NCBI GenBank assembly: GCA_934561175.1
Contig: CAKTFW010000024.1
Span: forward strand, 1 to 22,241
Length of the DNA: 22,241 nt
Direction: 5' to 3'
Origin: an uncultured Oscillospiraceae bacterium
Lineage (GTDB): Bacteria; Bacillota; Clostridia; Oscillospirales; Oscillospiraceae
The translations under genes and the position numbers were made by a program. Positions 1 through 7,241 of the stretch are shown in pieces. The notes under the pieces were generated by a model. The model was given only the letters and a program-made list of their open reading frames with translations, was not told where the DNA came from and did no database searches. Every line of letters starts with the position of its first letter. The stretch's first letter is position 1.

Positions 1-683
1 ATCAGATCCCTGTGGTATTCTCCGCGGTTTCCGATCCTGTCGGCGCGGGCTTGGTTGAAAGCATGGACGCCCCCGGCGGCAACATCACCGGCACCTCCGA
101 CGCGTTGGATACCAAGAACATCTTCAACCTGATTCTGGCGCTGAATCCGGATGTGCAGAAGATTGGCCTGCTCTATGATGCTTCCCAGGATTCCTCCATG
201 CAGGCAATCACAGATGCCGAGGCCTATCTGACCGAGCAGGGAATTGAATATGTGGATAAGACCGGCACGACGACCGATGATCTGGCACTGGCTGCCGATG
301 CGCTGATTGCATCCGGCGCGCAGGTGATCTTCACGCCGACCGACAATACCGTGCAGGTTGCAGAACCGGCGCTGTATCAGAAGTTCATTGACGGCGGTGT
401 GCAGCACTTTGGCGGCGCAGATTCCTTTGCACTGGTCGGCGCGTTCTGCGGTTATGGCGTGGACTATCACAATCTTGGCGTGATGACTGCGGATCTGGCG
501 GTCTCCATCCTGGTGGATGGCAAGGATCCGGCTTCCACTCCGGTTATGACCTTTGATAACGGCAAGGCTTCCATCAACACGGATACCTGTGAGGCATTGG
601 GACTGGATTATGATACCGTTGCAGCAACGATTGAGCCGCTGTGCACCGCAGTGGAAGGCCTGAAAACCGGTACTTCTTTCTAA
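1..683 (+). CDS. ABC transporter substrate-binding protein (5'-truncated)
   Basis: This is the C-terminal 226 residues of a periplasmic-binding-type protein of the ABC_sub_bind (PF04392, TrpX/YckB-like) family. It would capture a small solute outside the membrane and hand it to the permease and ATPase encoded just downstream. The reading frame is open from the window edge (first full codon at 3), so the signal peptide and first lobe, roughly 100-130 residues, lie outside. A GTG at 12 is internal, because the family motif IPVVFSAVSDPVGAGLV runs straight through it. Other family-like segments are GGNITGTSD, KIGLLYD, and the C-terminal GYGVDYHNLGVMTADLAV. The substrate cannot be read from sequence; relatives are annotated for aromatic amino acids or other small organics. 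A 125-bp gap containing two hairpins separates it from the permease gene. Confidence 0.85.
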   Translation, partial: QIPVVFSAVSDPVGAGLVESMDAPGGNITGTSDALDTKNIFNLILALNPDVQKIGLLYDASQDSSMQAITDAEAYLTEQGIEYVDKTGTTTDDLALAADALIASGAQVIFTPTDNTVQVAEPALYQKFIDGGVQHFGGADSFALVGAFCGYGVDYHNLGVMTADLAVSILVDGKDPASTPVMTFDNGKASINTDTCEALGLDYDTVAATIEPLCTAVEGLKTGTSF

Positions 684-720
684 TTCGATTGACAAGCGGA
701 CAATAAATTGATATGGTACA

Positions 721-757
721 GGCAGGGGAGACAGGGCAGAAACCATGTCTCCCCGCC
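721..757 (+). other. Intercistronic stem-loop between binding-protein and permease genes
   Basis: Arms 725-733 (GGGGAGACA) and 746-754 (TGTCTCCCC) pair perfectly over 9 bp, and GGC/GCC at 721-723/755-757 extend the stem past a bulged A. No U-run follows, so it is not a normal terminator. In binding-protein operons such hairpins often protect the upstream mRNA segment and raise the binding protein over the permease. That role is inferred here. Confidence 0.55.
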
Positions 758-773
758 TTGTCATAGGAATACC

Positions 774-800
774 GCCGGGCCGTACCCGGCGATGAGGAGG
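774..800 (+). promoter_or_regulatory. Small hairpin next to the permease ribosome binding site
   Basis: GCCGGG (774-779) and CCCGGC (785-790) form a 6-bp GC stem with a 5-nt loop. It ends four bases before the Shine-Dalgarno GAGGAGG (794-800) of the permease gene, whose ATG is at 809. The hairpin leaves the ribosome binding site itself free. Confidence 0.4.
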
Positions 801-808
801 ATGATGCC

Positions 809-1765
809 ATGGCATCGCTGTTTACTGTTTCGATTCTGCAGAGCGCGCTGGAGCAGGGCTGTATCTATGCGCTGGTGGCGCTGGCGCTCTATATCAGCTT
901 CACCACGCTGAACCTCTGTGACCTATCCACGGATGGTTGCTTTACGCTGGGCTGTGCAGTCTGTGCTCAGGTGGCTCTGCTGGGGCATCCGTTCCTGGCG
1001 TTGGCAGCCGCTATGGGCATTGGCATCTGTTCCGGCTTTGTCACCGCATTTTTGCAGACGCGTCTGGGTGTGGAGAGCATTCTGGCCGGTATTATCGTCA
1101 ATACGGGCCTGTATACCGTGAACCTCGCCATGATGGGACTCGGCACCAAGAGCGGTTTTTCTTCGACGATCAACATGTTCCAGTCGGTCACGGTGTTTGA
1201 CCTGGCGAAGGAACACCTGTCCGGGGTGTTTGGCAGCTGGTACAAGCTGGCGGTGGCGGCTGTCGTGGTGATCGTTGTGGCGGTGCTGTTGGTGCAGTTC
1301 TTTAAGACGCGGCTGGGACTTTCCATCCGTGCGACCGGCGATAGTCCCGCGATGGTGAAATCCTCTTCGATCAATCCGGCCTTTACGATCACGGTTGGAC
1401 TGTGCCTGTCCAATGCGCTGACGGGTCTGGCGGGTGGTTTGCTCGGCCAGTATCAGAAGAGCTGCGACATCAATCTCGGAACCGGTATGGTTACCATTGC
1501 ACTGGCAAGCCTGATTATCGGTCTGACGCTGGTGGGCGGCCATGGCCGCGGCTCCGTGGGCCGTAAGGTCTTCGGCGTCATTCTCGGCAGCTGCCTGTAC
1601 CGCTTTATCATTGCGCTGGCGCTGCGGCTCAATGTGGATGCGTCGTGCCTGAAGCTGGTCTCGGCTGTCATTGTTGCAGTGGCGATTGCCGCGCCGAAGG
1701 TCAAACAGGCTGCGCGGTTCCAGCGCAGAAAGATCGCGGCCAAAACGGGAAAGGCGGGAATGTGA
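809..1765 (+). CDS. ABC transporter permease, branched-chain-permease type
   Basis: This 318-residue integral membrane protein of the BPD_transp_2 family (PF02653) forms the membrane channel for the solute delivered by the upstream binding protein. About eight to ten hydrophobic helices are visible, beginning around residues 5-35. The conserved ATGDSPAMVKSSSIN stretch in the last third is the cytoplasmic loop expected to contact the ATPase. The ATG at 809 is preceded by GAGGAGG (794-800) at normal spacing. The stop overlaps the ATPase start in TGATG (1763-1767), showing translational coupling. Length fits the family. Fold and role are well supported; the transported compound is unknown. Confidence 0.88.
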   Translation: MASLFTVSILQSALEQGCIYALVALALYISFTTLNLCDLSTDGCFTLGCAVCAQVALLGHPFLALAAAMGIGICSGFVTAFLQTRLGVESILAGIIVNTGLYTVNLAMMGLGTKSGFSSTINMFQSVTVFDLAKEHLSGVFGSWYKLAVAAVVVIVVAVLLVQFFKTRLGLSIRATGDSPAMVKSSSINPAFTITVGLCLSNALTGLAGGLLGQYQKSCDINLGTGMVTIALASLIIGLTLVGGHGRGSVGRKVFGVILGSCLYRFIIALALRLNVDASCLKLVSAVIVAVAIAAPKVKQAARFQRRKIAAKTGKAGM

Positions 1766-2586
1766 TGCTGCAGCTGCAAGCGATTTCAAAGACTTTTAAT
1801 CCCGGCACCGTCACGGAAAAAAAGGCGCTGAATCAGTTGAGTCTGGATTTGCCGGACGGAGATTTTGTCACCGTTGTCGGGTCCAACGGCGCGGGAAAGT
1901 CCACCATGTTCAATGCGATTGCCGGCGCCTTTTTCGTGGATGAGGGACGGGTGATTCTGGATGGCGAGGATGTGACCTTCCAGCCGGAATACAAGCGCAG
2001 CAGCGCAATCGGCCACCTGTTCCAGGATCCGCTCAAGGGCACCGCACCGAATATGACGATTGAGGAGAACCTCTCGATCGCCTATCTGCGGGCCTCCCGC
2101 TCACGCCATGCAATTTTCAGTCGGATTACCAAGGCGGATAAAGCAAGCTTCCGCGAACAGCTCAGTCTGCTGGGCATGGGGCTGGAGGACCGGATGAAAA
2201 GCCCGGTGGGATTGCTCTCCGGCGGCCAGCGTCAGGCGTTGACGCTGCTGATGGCAACGATGGTCACGCCGAAGCTGCTGCTGCTTGACGAACATACGGC
2301 GGCTTTGGATCCTGCCACGGCGGAAAAGGTACTGAATCTGACCCGGCGTGTGGTCTCTGAGCGGAAGATTACCTGCCTGATGGTCACCCACAATATGCAG
2401 CAGGCGCTGCAGCTGGGCAATCGAACCATTATGATGAATAACGGCCGGATTGTACTGGATGTCAGCGGTGAGGTTCGCGCAGGACTCACCGTGGCGGATC
2501 TGCTGCAGCAGTTTGCGGCGCAGGTCGGCGAGGTGCTTGATAACGACCGGATTTTGCTATCCACCATGGTGGAAGAGAAGAAATGA
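1765..2586 (+). CDS. ABC transporter ATP-binding protein
   Basis: This is a 273-residue cytoplasmic ATPase that powers the importer. Visible motifs are Walker A GSNGAGKST (39-47), Q-loop Q87 in HLFQDP, signature LSGGQ (151-155), Walker B LLLLDEH (E176 is the catalytic glutamate) and switch H209 in VTHN. I chose the ATG at 1765, which overlaps the permease stop, rather than an upstream in-frame start at 1645, because the family N-terminus MLQLQAISKTF begins there and the upstream extension lies inside the permease gene. It is most like ATPases paired with PF04392 binding proteins, and all core residues are intact. It ends 13 bases before a strong terminator, closing the operon. Confidence 0.92.
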   Translation: MLQLQAISKTFNPGTVTEKKALNQLSLDLPDGDFVTVVGSNGAGKSTMFNAIAGAFFVDEGRVILDGEDVTFQPEYKRSSAIGHLFQDPLKGTAPNMTIEENLSIAYLRASRSRHAIFSRITKADKASFREQLSLLGMGLEDRMKSPVGLLSGGQRQALTLLMATMVTPKLLLLDEHTAALDPATAEKVLNLTRRVVSERKITCLMVTHNMQQALQLGNRTIMMNNGRIVLDVSGEVRAGLTVADLLQQFAAQVGEVLDNDRILLSTMVEEKK

Positions 2587-2599
2587 CGCTCTGATAATA

Positions 2600-2636
2600 A
2601 AAAGAGGTGTCCACACAGCGTGTGGACACCTCTTTT
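2600..2636. terminator. Bidirectional intrinsic terminator between converging ABC and cls operons
   Basis: A 13-bp perfect stem (AGAGGTGTCCACA, 2603-2615, with 2621-2633) has a 5-nt loop CAGCG. It is flanked by an A-run on the left and a T-run on the right (2632-2638), so both strands give a hairpin followed by U residues. It lies between the ABC ATPase stop (2586, +) and the cls stop (2647, -) and serves both. Confidence 0.92.
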
Positions 2637-2646
2637 TTGTGTGTGC

Positions 2647-4185
2647 TTAAAGCAGCGGCGCAAACATCCGCAGGAGCGACCGAAACAATCGGGTAGGCAG
2701 CGGAACGGCGCGGCACTCGACCAGAGAAACAAGGTGGCACTGGTCAAAGGTCTCGTCAAAATCTGCGCGGATTGCCGGAATGGCGTCTGCCTTGTAGAGC
2801 AGTACGCCGTTTTCAAAATGCAGGTACAAGCTGCGAAAATCCAAATTCACGCTGCCGACGGTTGCATATTCATCATCGACGCAGAAGACCTTGGAGTGAA
2901 TAAAACCGGGCGTGTATTCATAGATCTTCACACCGGCTTCGATAAGGCATTCGTAATAGGAGCGGGTCAGCGTGTGGACATACCGCTTATCCGGCACATG
3001 CGGCGTGATGATGCGGACATCGACGCCGGATTTTGCCGCGGTGGTCAGCGCACTTTGCATAGTGTCGCTGATGATGAGATAGGGCGTCATGATATAAACA
3101 GAATGCTTGGCGTGGTTAATCAGATTCAGATAGACATTTTCACCCACAGGTTCAAAATCCAACGGGGAATCGCAGTAGGGCTGCACATAGCCGGTTCCGG
3201 CGGTGGCCAGGGGCGGAGCCAGATATTGGGCGAAGTTCGTCTCCGGAATGTCCAGCTCCGGCTGGAAGGTGGCCCAGGTGGAAAGGAACATGATGGTCAT
3301 TGCATTGACGGCGTCGCCTCGCAGCATGATGGCGGAGTCCTTCCAGTAGCCGAAGCGGGTGATGCGGTTGGTGTATTCATCCGCCAGGTTGATGCCGCCG
3401 GTAAAGCCGACTTTGCCGTCGATAATCATATACTTGTGATGATCGCGATTGTTCAGCCGGGAGGAGAGAATCGGAATATAGGGATTGAAGCTGCGGCAGC
3501 GGATGTTGTACCGGGCCAGCGTTCTGGCATAGCGCATCGGCAGCCGTGTGATGCAGCCGAAGTCGTCGTAGATTACCCGGACATCGACGCCGTGAGCGGC
3601 CTTGTCCTTCAGAATCTCCAGAATGGCGCCCCACATTTCACCGTTTTCAATGATGAAATACTCCAGAAAGATAAATTTTTCTGCTTTGCGCAGTTCTTGC
3701 AGCATCACAGGAAAGCAGACCTCGCCGGGGGTGAGGTAAGTGCTTTCCGTATTGCGGTAGACCGGAGAGAATGCAGCGTTGATCAGGTATTTGGACTGAT
3801 TGGCCGCGTCGGGCGATTCCTGTTCCAGCTGCGTCAGCAGCGCCGGATCCTGATGCAGGCAGTGCCGCAGGATTTTCTCAGAGACCAGCAGTTTTTCCTT
3901 TAGGCGGCGACTGAGCCGGTTGCCGCCGAACATGATGTACATGGTGACGCCAAAGACCGGGAAGGCCATAATTGGAATAATCCAAGCGATTTTATAGGAT
4001 GGATTTGTGCGGTCGGAGATGATATACAGCAGGATCGGAATGGTGAGCAGCAGCAATACGGTGGAAAAAATGTCGGAATACTTCTCAAACCGCAGCATTG
4101 TCACTGCGAAGAAGATCAGCTGAACCAAAATAGCGAAGGACACAAAGACAACCCGCTGGAAAATCATTTTGAACAGATTTCGCAA
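2647..4185 (-). CDS. cls: Cardiolipin synthase
   Basis: This 512-residue membrane-bound phospholipase-D-superfamily enzyme condenses two phosphatidylglycerols into cardiolipin and glycerol. Three hydrophobic helices (about 8-31, 37-57, 65-87) precede two catalytic HKD motifs: H249/K251/D256 in DHHKYMIIDG and H430/K432/D437 in FIHSKVFCVDD. Length and layout match bacterial Cls. The start is a TTG at 4185: AAAGGAGG sits upstream with nine bases between GGAGG and TTG, whereas the next ATG, six codons in, is too far from it. The gene is last in an apparent operon, 33 bp after rpiB, and ends at the shared terminator. A PLD-family paralogue with a different lipid product cannot be excluded but is less likely. 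Confidence 0.9.
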   Translation of the reverse strand: MRNLFKMIFQRVVFVSFAILVQLIFFAVTMLRFEKYSDIFSTVLLLLTIPILLYIISDRTNPSYKIAWIIPIMAFPVFGVTMYIMFGGNRLSRRLKEKLLVSEKILRHCLHQDPALLTQLEQESPDAANQSKYLINAAFSPVYRNTESTYLTPGEVCFPVMLQELRKAEKFIFLEYFIIENGEMWGAILEILKDKAAHGVDVRVIYDDFGCITRLPMRYARTLARYNIRCRSFNPYIPILSSRLNNRDHHKYMIIDGKVGFTGGINLADEYTNRITRFGYWKDSAIMLRGDAVNAMTIMFLSTWATFQPELDIPETNFAQYLAPPLATAGTGYVQPYCDSPLDFEPVGENVYLNLINHAKHSVYIMTPYLIISDTMQSALTTAAKSGVDVRIITPHVPDKRYVHTLTRSYYECLIEAGVKIYEYTPGFIHSKVFCVDDEYATVGSVNLDFRSLYLHFENGVLLYKADAIPAIRADFDETFDQCHLVSLVECRAVPLPTRLFRSLLRMFAPLL

Positions 4186-4218
4186 GCAAAATGGCCTCCT
4201 TTCGGCCTGCGGGGAGAA

Positions 4219-4656
4219 TTATGCTTCGAGCGCGGTAATTTTATCGATGCGGCGCTGATGACGGCCACCCTCAAATTCAGTACCGAGCCAGACCTCTACA
4301 ATCTTCAGCGCCAGATTTTTGCCGGTGATGCCGGCGCCCAGCGCCATCATGTTGGTATCGTTGTGGCGGCGGGTCATCTCTGCGGAGAGAACATCGCCCA
4401 GCAATGCACAGCGGATTCCCTTCACCTTGTTGGCGACGATGGAGACGCCAATGCCGGTGGTGCAGACGACAATACCCTTTTCACACGCACCGTTGGCAAC
4501 TGCTTTGGCAGCAGCAGCAGCAAAGTCGGGGTAGTCGCAGCTCTCGGTGGAATAGGTGCCGAAGTCTTCCACTTCGTAGCCCTTTGCAGTCAGGTCGGCC
4601 TTGATGGCCTCTTTCAGTTCATAACCGCCGTGGTCACAGCCCATTGCAATTTTCAT
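4219..4656 (-). CDS. rpiB: Ribose-5-phosphate isomerase B
   Basis: This 145-residue cytosolic enzyme of the RpiB/LacAB family interconverts ribose 5-phosphate and ribulose 5-phosphate in the pentose phosphate pathway. It shows the N-terminal GCDHGG (D8, H9), the catalytic cysteine C65 in VVCTTGIG, the RRHND motif (H98) and GGRHQRRI near the C-terminus, which binds phosphate. The usual CGTGIG reads CTTGIG here, a mild substitution next to the active cysteine. GGAGG lies seven bases before the ATG at 4656. It is 60 bp downstream of the membrane-protein gene and 33 bp upstream of cls on the same strand. An allose- or galactose-6-phosphate isomerase of the same family is an alternative. Confidence 0.9.
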   Translation of the reverse strand: MKIAMGCDHGGYELKEAIKADLTAKGYEVEDFGTYSTESCDYPDFAAAAAKAVANGACEKGIVVCTTGIGVSIVANKVKGIRCALLGDVLSAEMTRRHNDTNMMALGAGITGKNLALKIVEVWLGTEFEGGRHQRRIDKITALEA

Positions 4657-4716
4657 GTTGGTACCTCCATAGTTTATAACAGAAATTATTTCCGGTTTTC
4701 CGGAAGAAATAACAGG

Positions 4717-5904
4717 TTAATACAGCAGCCAGAAAAGAATGCTGCAGGCGGTGGTCAGTACCAGTGTACCAAGCAGATAGCTCCAGGCCATCAGCCGGTG
4801 CCCGCGTGTCAGACAGCCGTCCCATACAAAGCAGAGCAGCAGCACGGCGGCCGCCGGGAAGGCGGGCGTACCGCAGATGAGCCAGGCTGGAAGCAAAAAC
4901 AGATAGGCGACGGCCAGTAACAGCGCGCGGCCATCCCGCCGGGAAAGACCGGCTGCCAGTACGGCGCACAGCGCGAACAGACTGCCCCAGTAGAGCAGCG
5001 GATTGGTAAAGAGCAGCGTTAAAACCGAGTCCCAGTTTGGCTGCATCGTCAGGACCTGCCAGGCAGCAGCGGCTACGGCATGGTAAAGCGGCGTGTAGGT
5101 GATAAAGTTTGAAAATTGCAGTTGATTCTGGAGCGCAGTGGCGGCCAGTCCTGCAAAAAAAGTCAGCGCTGCAAGGAGCAGCACAATCAAAAGTGTTACA
5201 ATCAGTTGACCGCGCCGATCCGATGCATACCGGCGGCGAAAGCGCTGCACGGGCATCCAGAGCGACAGCAAAAACAATCCGATCACAGCGATCAGTGCTG
5301 CGCTGTTGCAGAAGAAGGCGCTTACCAGAAAGATCTCAGAGAGCGCCAGCGCCCAGATCCCTGCACTGAAGCGGCCATTGTGATCGGCAAAGGCATAGAG
5401 GGAAAGCCCCAAAAGCGCGAGCAGCAACAGCACGCCGGACCAGTCGGACAGGCCGGACAGCGGCGAGGCAGTGCTGAGTACAAGAAGCGTACCGCAGACA
5501 GAGAGCGCGGTACGACCAAAGAACAACTGCAGCAGCAGATAGCAGGGCAGCAGCGCTGCGGTAATCGGAAAGAGATTGGCGCCCAGCACCATCAGGATGG
5601 CAAGCACTGAGGAGGAAGACTGCGCGTCGGCGTGCAGCTGAATCCAGCAGATGGCGCACAGACAGAAAAGCAGCGTAAAGCCAATCAAAAATGGAAGATC
5701 TCGCTTGCGCAGTGCAAACCGGTTACCGGAGAGCGGACGAGGGGCGCGGTCATAGAGCGCGATCCACTCCAGCGTGCCGGATTGCGGCTGCAGAATCCGG
5801 CAGAAGGTACCAAAATATCCGATCAGCAGCGCCAGCATGGGAGCCAGCAAAAACAGAACGAAAGGGCCGATTTGCGCCAATGTCTGAAGCAGCTGTTGTG
5901 CCAT
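4717..5904 (-). CDS. Polytopic membrane protein of unknown function
   Basis: I do not recognise this 395-residue protein. It is almost entirely hydrophobic, with roughly 11-13 predicted transmembrane helices (for example 12-34, 71-90, 99-125 and a last one reaching the C-terminus WLLY). A short hydrophilic loop at about 40-68 and an arginine-rich loop RFRRRYASDRRG lie between helices. No clear catalytic motif, transporter signature or GT-C acidic pair is evident. The general look resembles polymerase/ligase-like or GT-C-like membrane proteins, but that is only an impression. The ATG at 5904 has AAAGGAGG just upstream. It is the first gene after the promoter at 5946-5974 and is followed by rpiB and cls on the same strand. 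Confidence 0.75.
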   Translation of the reverse strand: MAQQLLQTLAQIGPFVLFLLAPMLALLIGYFGTFCRILQPQSGTLEWIALYDRAPRPLSGNRFALRKRDLPFLIGFTLLFCLCAICWIQLHADAQSSSSVLAILMVLGANLFPITAALLPCYLLLQLFFGRTALSVCGTLLVLSTASPLSGLSDWSGVLLLLALLGLSLYAFADHNGRFSAGIWALALSEIFLVSAFFCNSAALIAVIGLFLLSLWMPVQRFRRRYASDRRGQLIVTLLIVLLLAALTFFAGLAATALQNQLQFSNFITYTPLYHAVAAAAWQVLTMQPNWDSVLTLLFTNPLLYWGSLFALCAVLAAGLSRRDGRALLLAVAYLFLLPAWLICGTPAFPAAAVLLLCFVWDGCLTRGHRLMAWSYLLGTLVLTTACSILFWLLY

Positions 5905-5945
5905 GCCGTTCCCTCCTTTCCCTTAATTCCACGGAAATTATCCTT

Positions 5946-5974
5946 ATTGTAGCAGATTTCAACATGGTTGGCAA
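5946..5974 (-). promoter_or_regulatory. Sigma-A-type promoter for the membrane protein-rpiB-cls operon
   Basis: On the minus strand, TTGCCA (5969-5974) is followed after 17 bases by TACAAT (5946-5951), with an extended -10 TG one base before it. Transcription would start near 5939, 35 bases before the ATG at 5904. It lies just past the dnaJ terminator, so this operon starts afresh. Confidence 0.8.
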
Positions 5975-5982
5975 TGGAAGAA

Positions 5983-6018
5983 AAAACGGTGCAGACGCAG
6001 CTGCGTCTGCACCGTTTT
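5983..6018 (-). terminator. Terminator after dnaJ (36-bp perfect palindrome)
   Basis: Arms 5983-6000 (AAAACGGTGCAGACGCAG) and 6001-6018 are exact reverse complements with no spacer, so the RNA folds into a long hairpin with a minimal loop. On the minus strand it ends in six Ts, and it begins four bases after the dnaJ stop at 6023. It insulates the chaperone operon from the next promoter. Confidence 0.92.
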
Positions 6019-6022
6019 GCAC

Positions 6023-7168
6023 TTAATGTTTTTCAAAGAAGCTGCGGAAACGCTTTCGTTTTGGATGCTGGGATTCGTCCGTTGTAGAGTCGGACAGCTT
6101 GCGCAGAAGATCCTTCTGTTCTGCGCTCAGATGTGTAGGCGTCTCCACAACGGTGGTAATCATCAGATCGCCGCGAGTCTTGTAGCCCACATAGGGCATA
6201 CCCTTCCCCTTGAGCCGGAAGGTAGTGCCGGACTGCGTGCCCTCCGGTACGGTGTAACGCACCTTTCCGTCGAGCGTCGGCACCTCAATCTCCGCGCCGA
6301 GGGCTGCCTGGGTAAAGGTGATCGGAATCTCACAGTACAGATTTGCGCCGTCACGCGTGAAGAGTGGATGCTTTTGAATATTGACAGCGACCAGCAGATC
6401 ACCGGCCGGGCCGCCATTGGTACCGGCGTGGCCTTCACCGCGGATGCGGACAGACTGCCCCATATCAATACCAGCCGGGATTTTTACGGTGATTTTCTGA
6501 TTGCGGCGCACCTTGCCCTTGCCCTTACAGGTGGGGCAGGGATTTTTGATAATTTTGCCGCGGCCGCCGCAGCGGGCGCAGGTGCTGCTCTGGACAAACG
6601 CACCCAGCGGTGTCTGCCGCGTGGTGCGCACGGTGCCGGTGCCCTGACAGGCGGGGCAGGTCTCCGGGGCAGAGCCGGCTGCGCAGCCGGTGCCGTGGCA
6701 CTTGGCGCAGTCTTCAATCCGGCCGATCTCAATTTCCTTGCTGACGCCGGTTGCGGCCTCTTCAAAGGTAATGGTGACTTCTGCGCCAATATTCTGGCCG
6801 CGCTGCGGCGCATTGCGCCGCTGGCTGCTGCTTCCGCCGCCGCCGAAGAAGTCGCCGAAAATGCTGCCGAGATCGAATCCGTCAAAACCGCCGCCGAATC
6901 CGCTAAAGCCGCCGCCTGCGTCGGGGTTAAAATTCGGGTCAACGCCTGCAAAACCGTATTGGTCGTAACGGGCGCGCTTTTCGGGGTCAGAAAGGACCTC
7001 ATTGGCCTCATTGACCTCTTTGAACTTGGCCTCGGCCGCTTTGTCGCCGGGGTTCATGTCCGGGTGATATTTTTGCGCCATCTTTCGATAAGCTTTTTTT
7101 ATTTCTGCTTCGGAGGCGCCCTTCTGGATGCCCAGCACCTCATAATAATCTCTTTTTTCCTCCGCCAT
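6023..7168 (-). CDS. dnaJ: Chaperone protein DnaJ (Hsp40)
   Basis: This 381-residue co-chaperone delivers unfolded clients to DnaK and stimulates its ATPase. The J-domain (about 7-72) carries HPD at 35-37. A Gly/Phe-rich linker spans about 85-112. The zinc centre has four repeats: CAKCHGTG (154-161), CPACQGTG (171-178), CARCGGRG (197-204) and CPTCKGKG (211-218). The C-terminal client-binding and dimerisation region is complete. I chose the ATG at 7168, because GAGGTG lies six bases before it; an in-frame GTG three codons upstream lies inside that Shine-Dalgarno. The C-terminus ends in a basic stretch, PKRKRFRSFFEKH. It is last in the hrcA-grpE-dnaK-dnaJ operon, after an intercistronic hairpin. 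Confidence 0.97.
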   Translation of the reverse strand: MAEEKRDYYEVLGIQKGASEAEIKKAYRKMAQKYHPDMNPGDKAAEAKFKEVNEANEVLSDPEKRARYDQYGFAGVDPNFNPDAGGGFSGFGGGFDGFDLGSIFGDFFGGGGSSSQRRNAPQRGQNIGAEVTITFEEAATGVSKEIEIGRIEDCAKCHGTGCAAGSAPETCPACQGTGTVRTTRQTPLGAFVQSSTCARCGGRGKIIKNPCPTCKGKGKVRRNQKITVKIPAGIDMGQSVRIRGEGHAGTNGGPAGDLLVAVNIQKHPLFTRDGANLYCEIPITFTQAALGAEIEVPTLDGKVRYTVPEGTQSGTTFRLKGKGMPYVGYKTRGDLMITTVVETPTHLSAEQKDLLRKLSDSTTDESQHPKRKRFRSFFEKH

Positions 7169-7200
7169 GGAGTACACCTCGCTTTTTGGAGCTTACGGGG

Positions 7201-7230
7201 AAAAAGGGGGTGCAGGCGGCACCCCCTTTT
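7201..7230 (-). terminator. Intercistronic hairpin/attenuating terminator between dnaK and dnaJ
   Basis: GGGGGTGC (7206-7213) and GCACCCCC (7219-7226) pair, with flanking A4/T4 extending the stem, around a 5-nt loop. On the minus strand it ends in five Ts, as an intrinsic terminator would. It sits in the 73-bp gap between dnaK (stop 7242) and dnaJ (start 7168), with no promoter evident between it and dnaJ. Partial read-through would give less DnaJ than DnaK. Confidence 0.75.
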
Positions 7231-7241
7231 GAAAGGTTTGC

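Noticed and set aside
2620..3903. 427-codon plus-strand ORF opposite cls
   Set aside because: The minus strand encodes cardiolipin synthase with both HKD motifs; the plus ORF starts inside the terminator and matches nothing.
5983..6018. 36-bp perfect palindrome considered as an operator or attachment site
   Set aside because: Position four bases after the dnaJ stop and a six-T run on the minus strand make an intrinsic terminator the simple explanation.
7168..7177. GTG start for dnaJ three codons upstream
   Set aside because: That GTG is part of the Shine-Dalgarno GAGGTG for the ATG at 7168, and DnaJ proteins start at MAEEKRDYYEVLG-like sequence. The same reasoning rejects GTG 10770 for hrcA and TTG 14561 for yycI.
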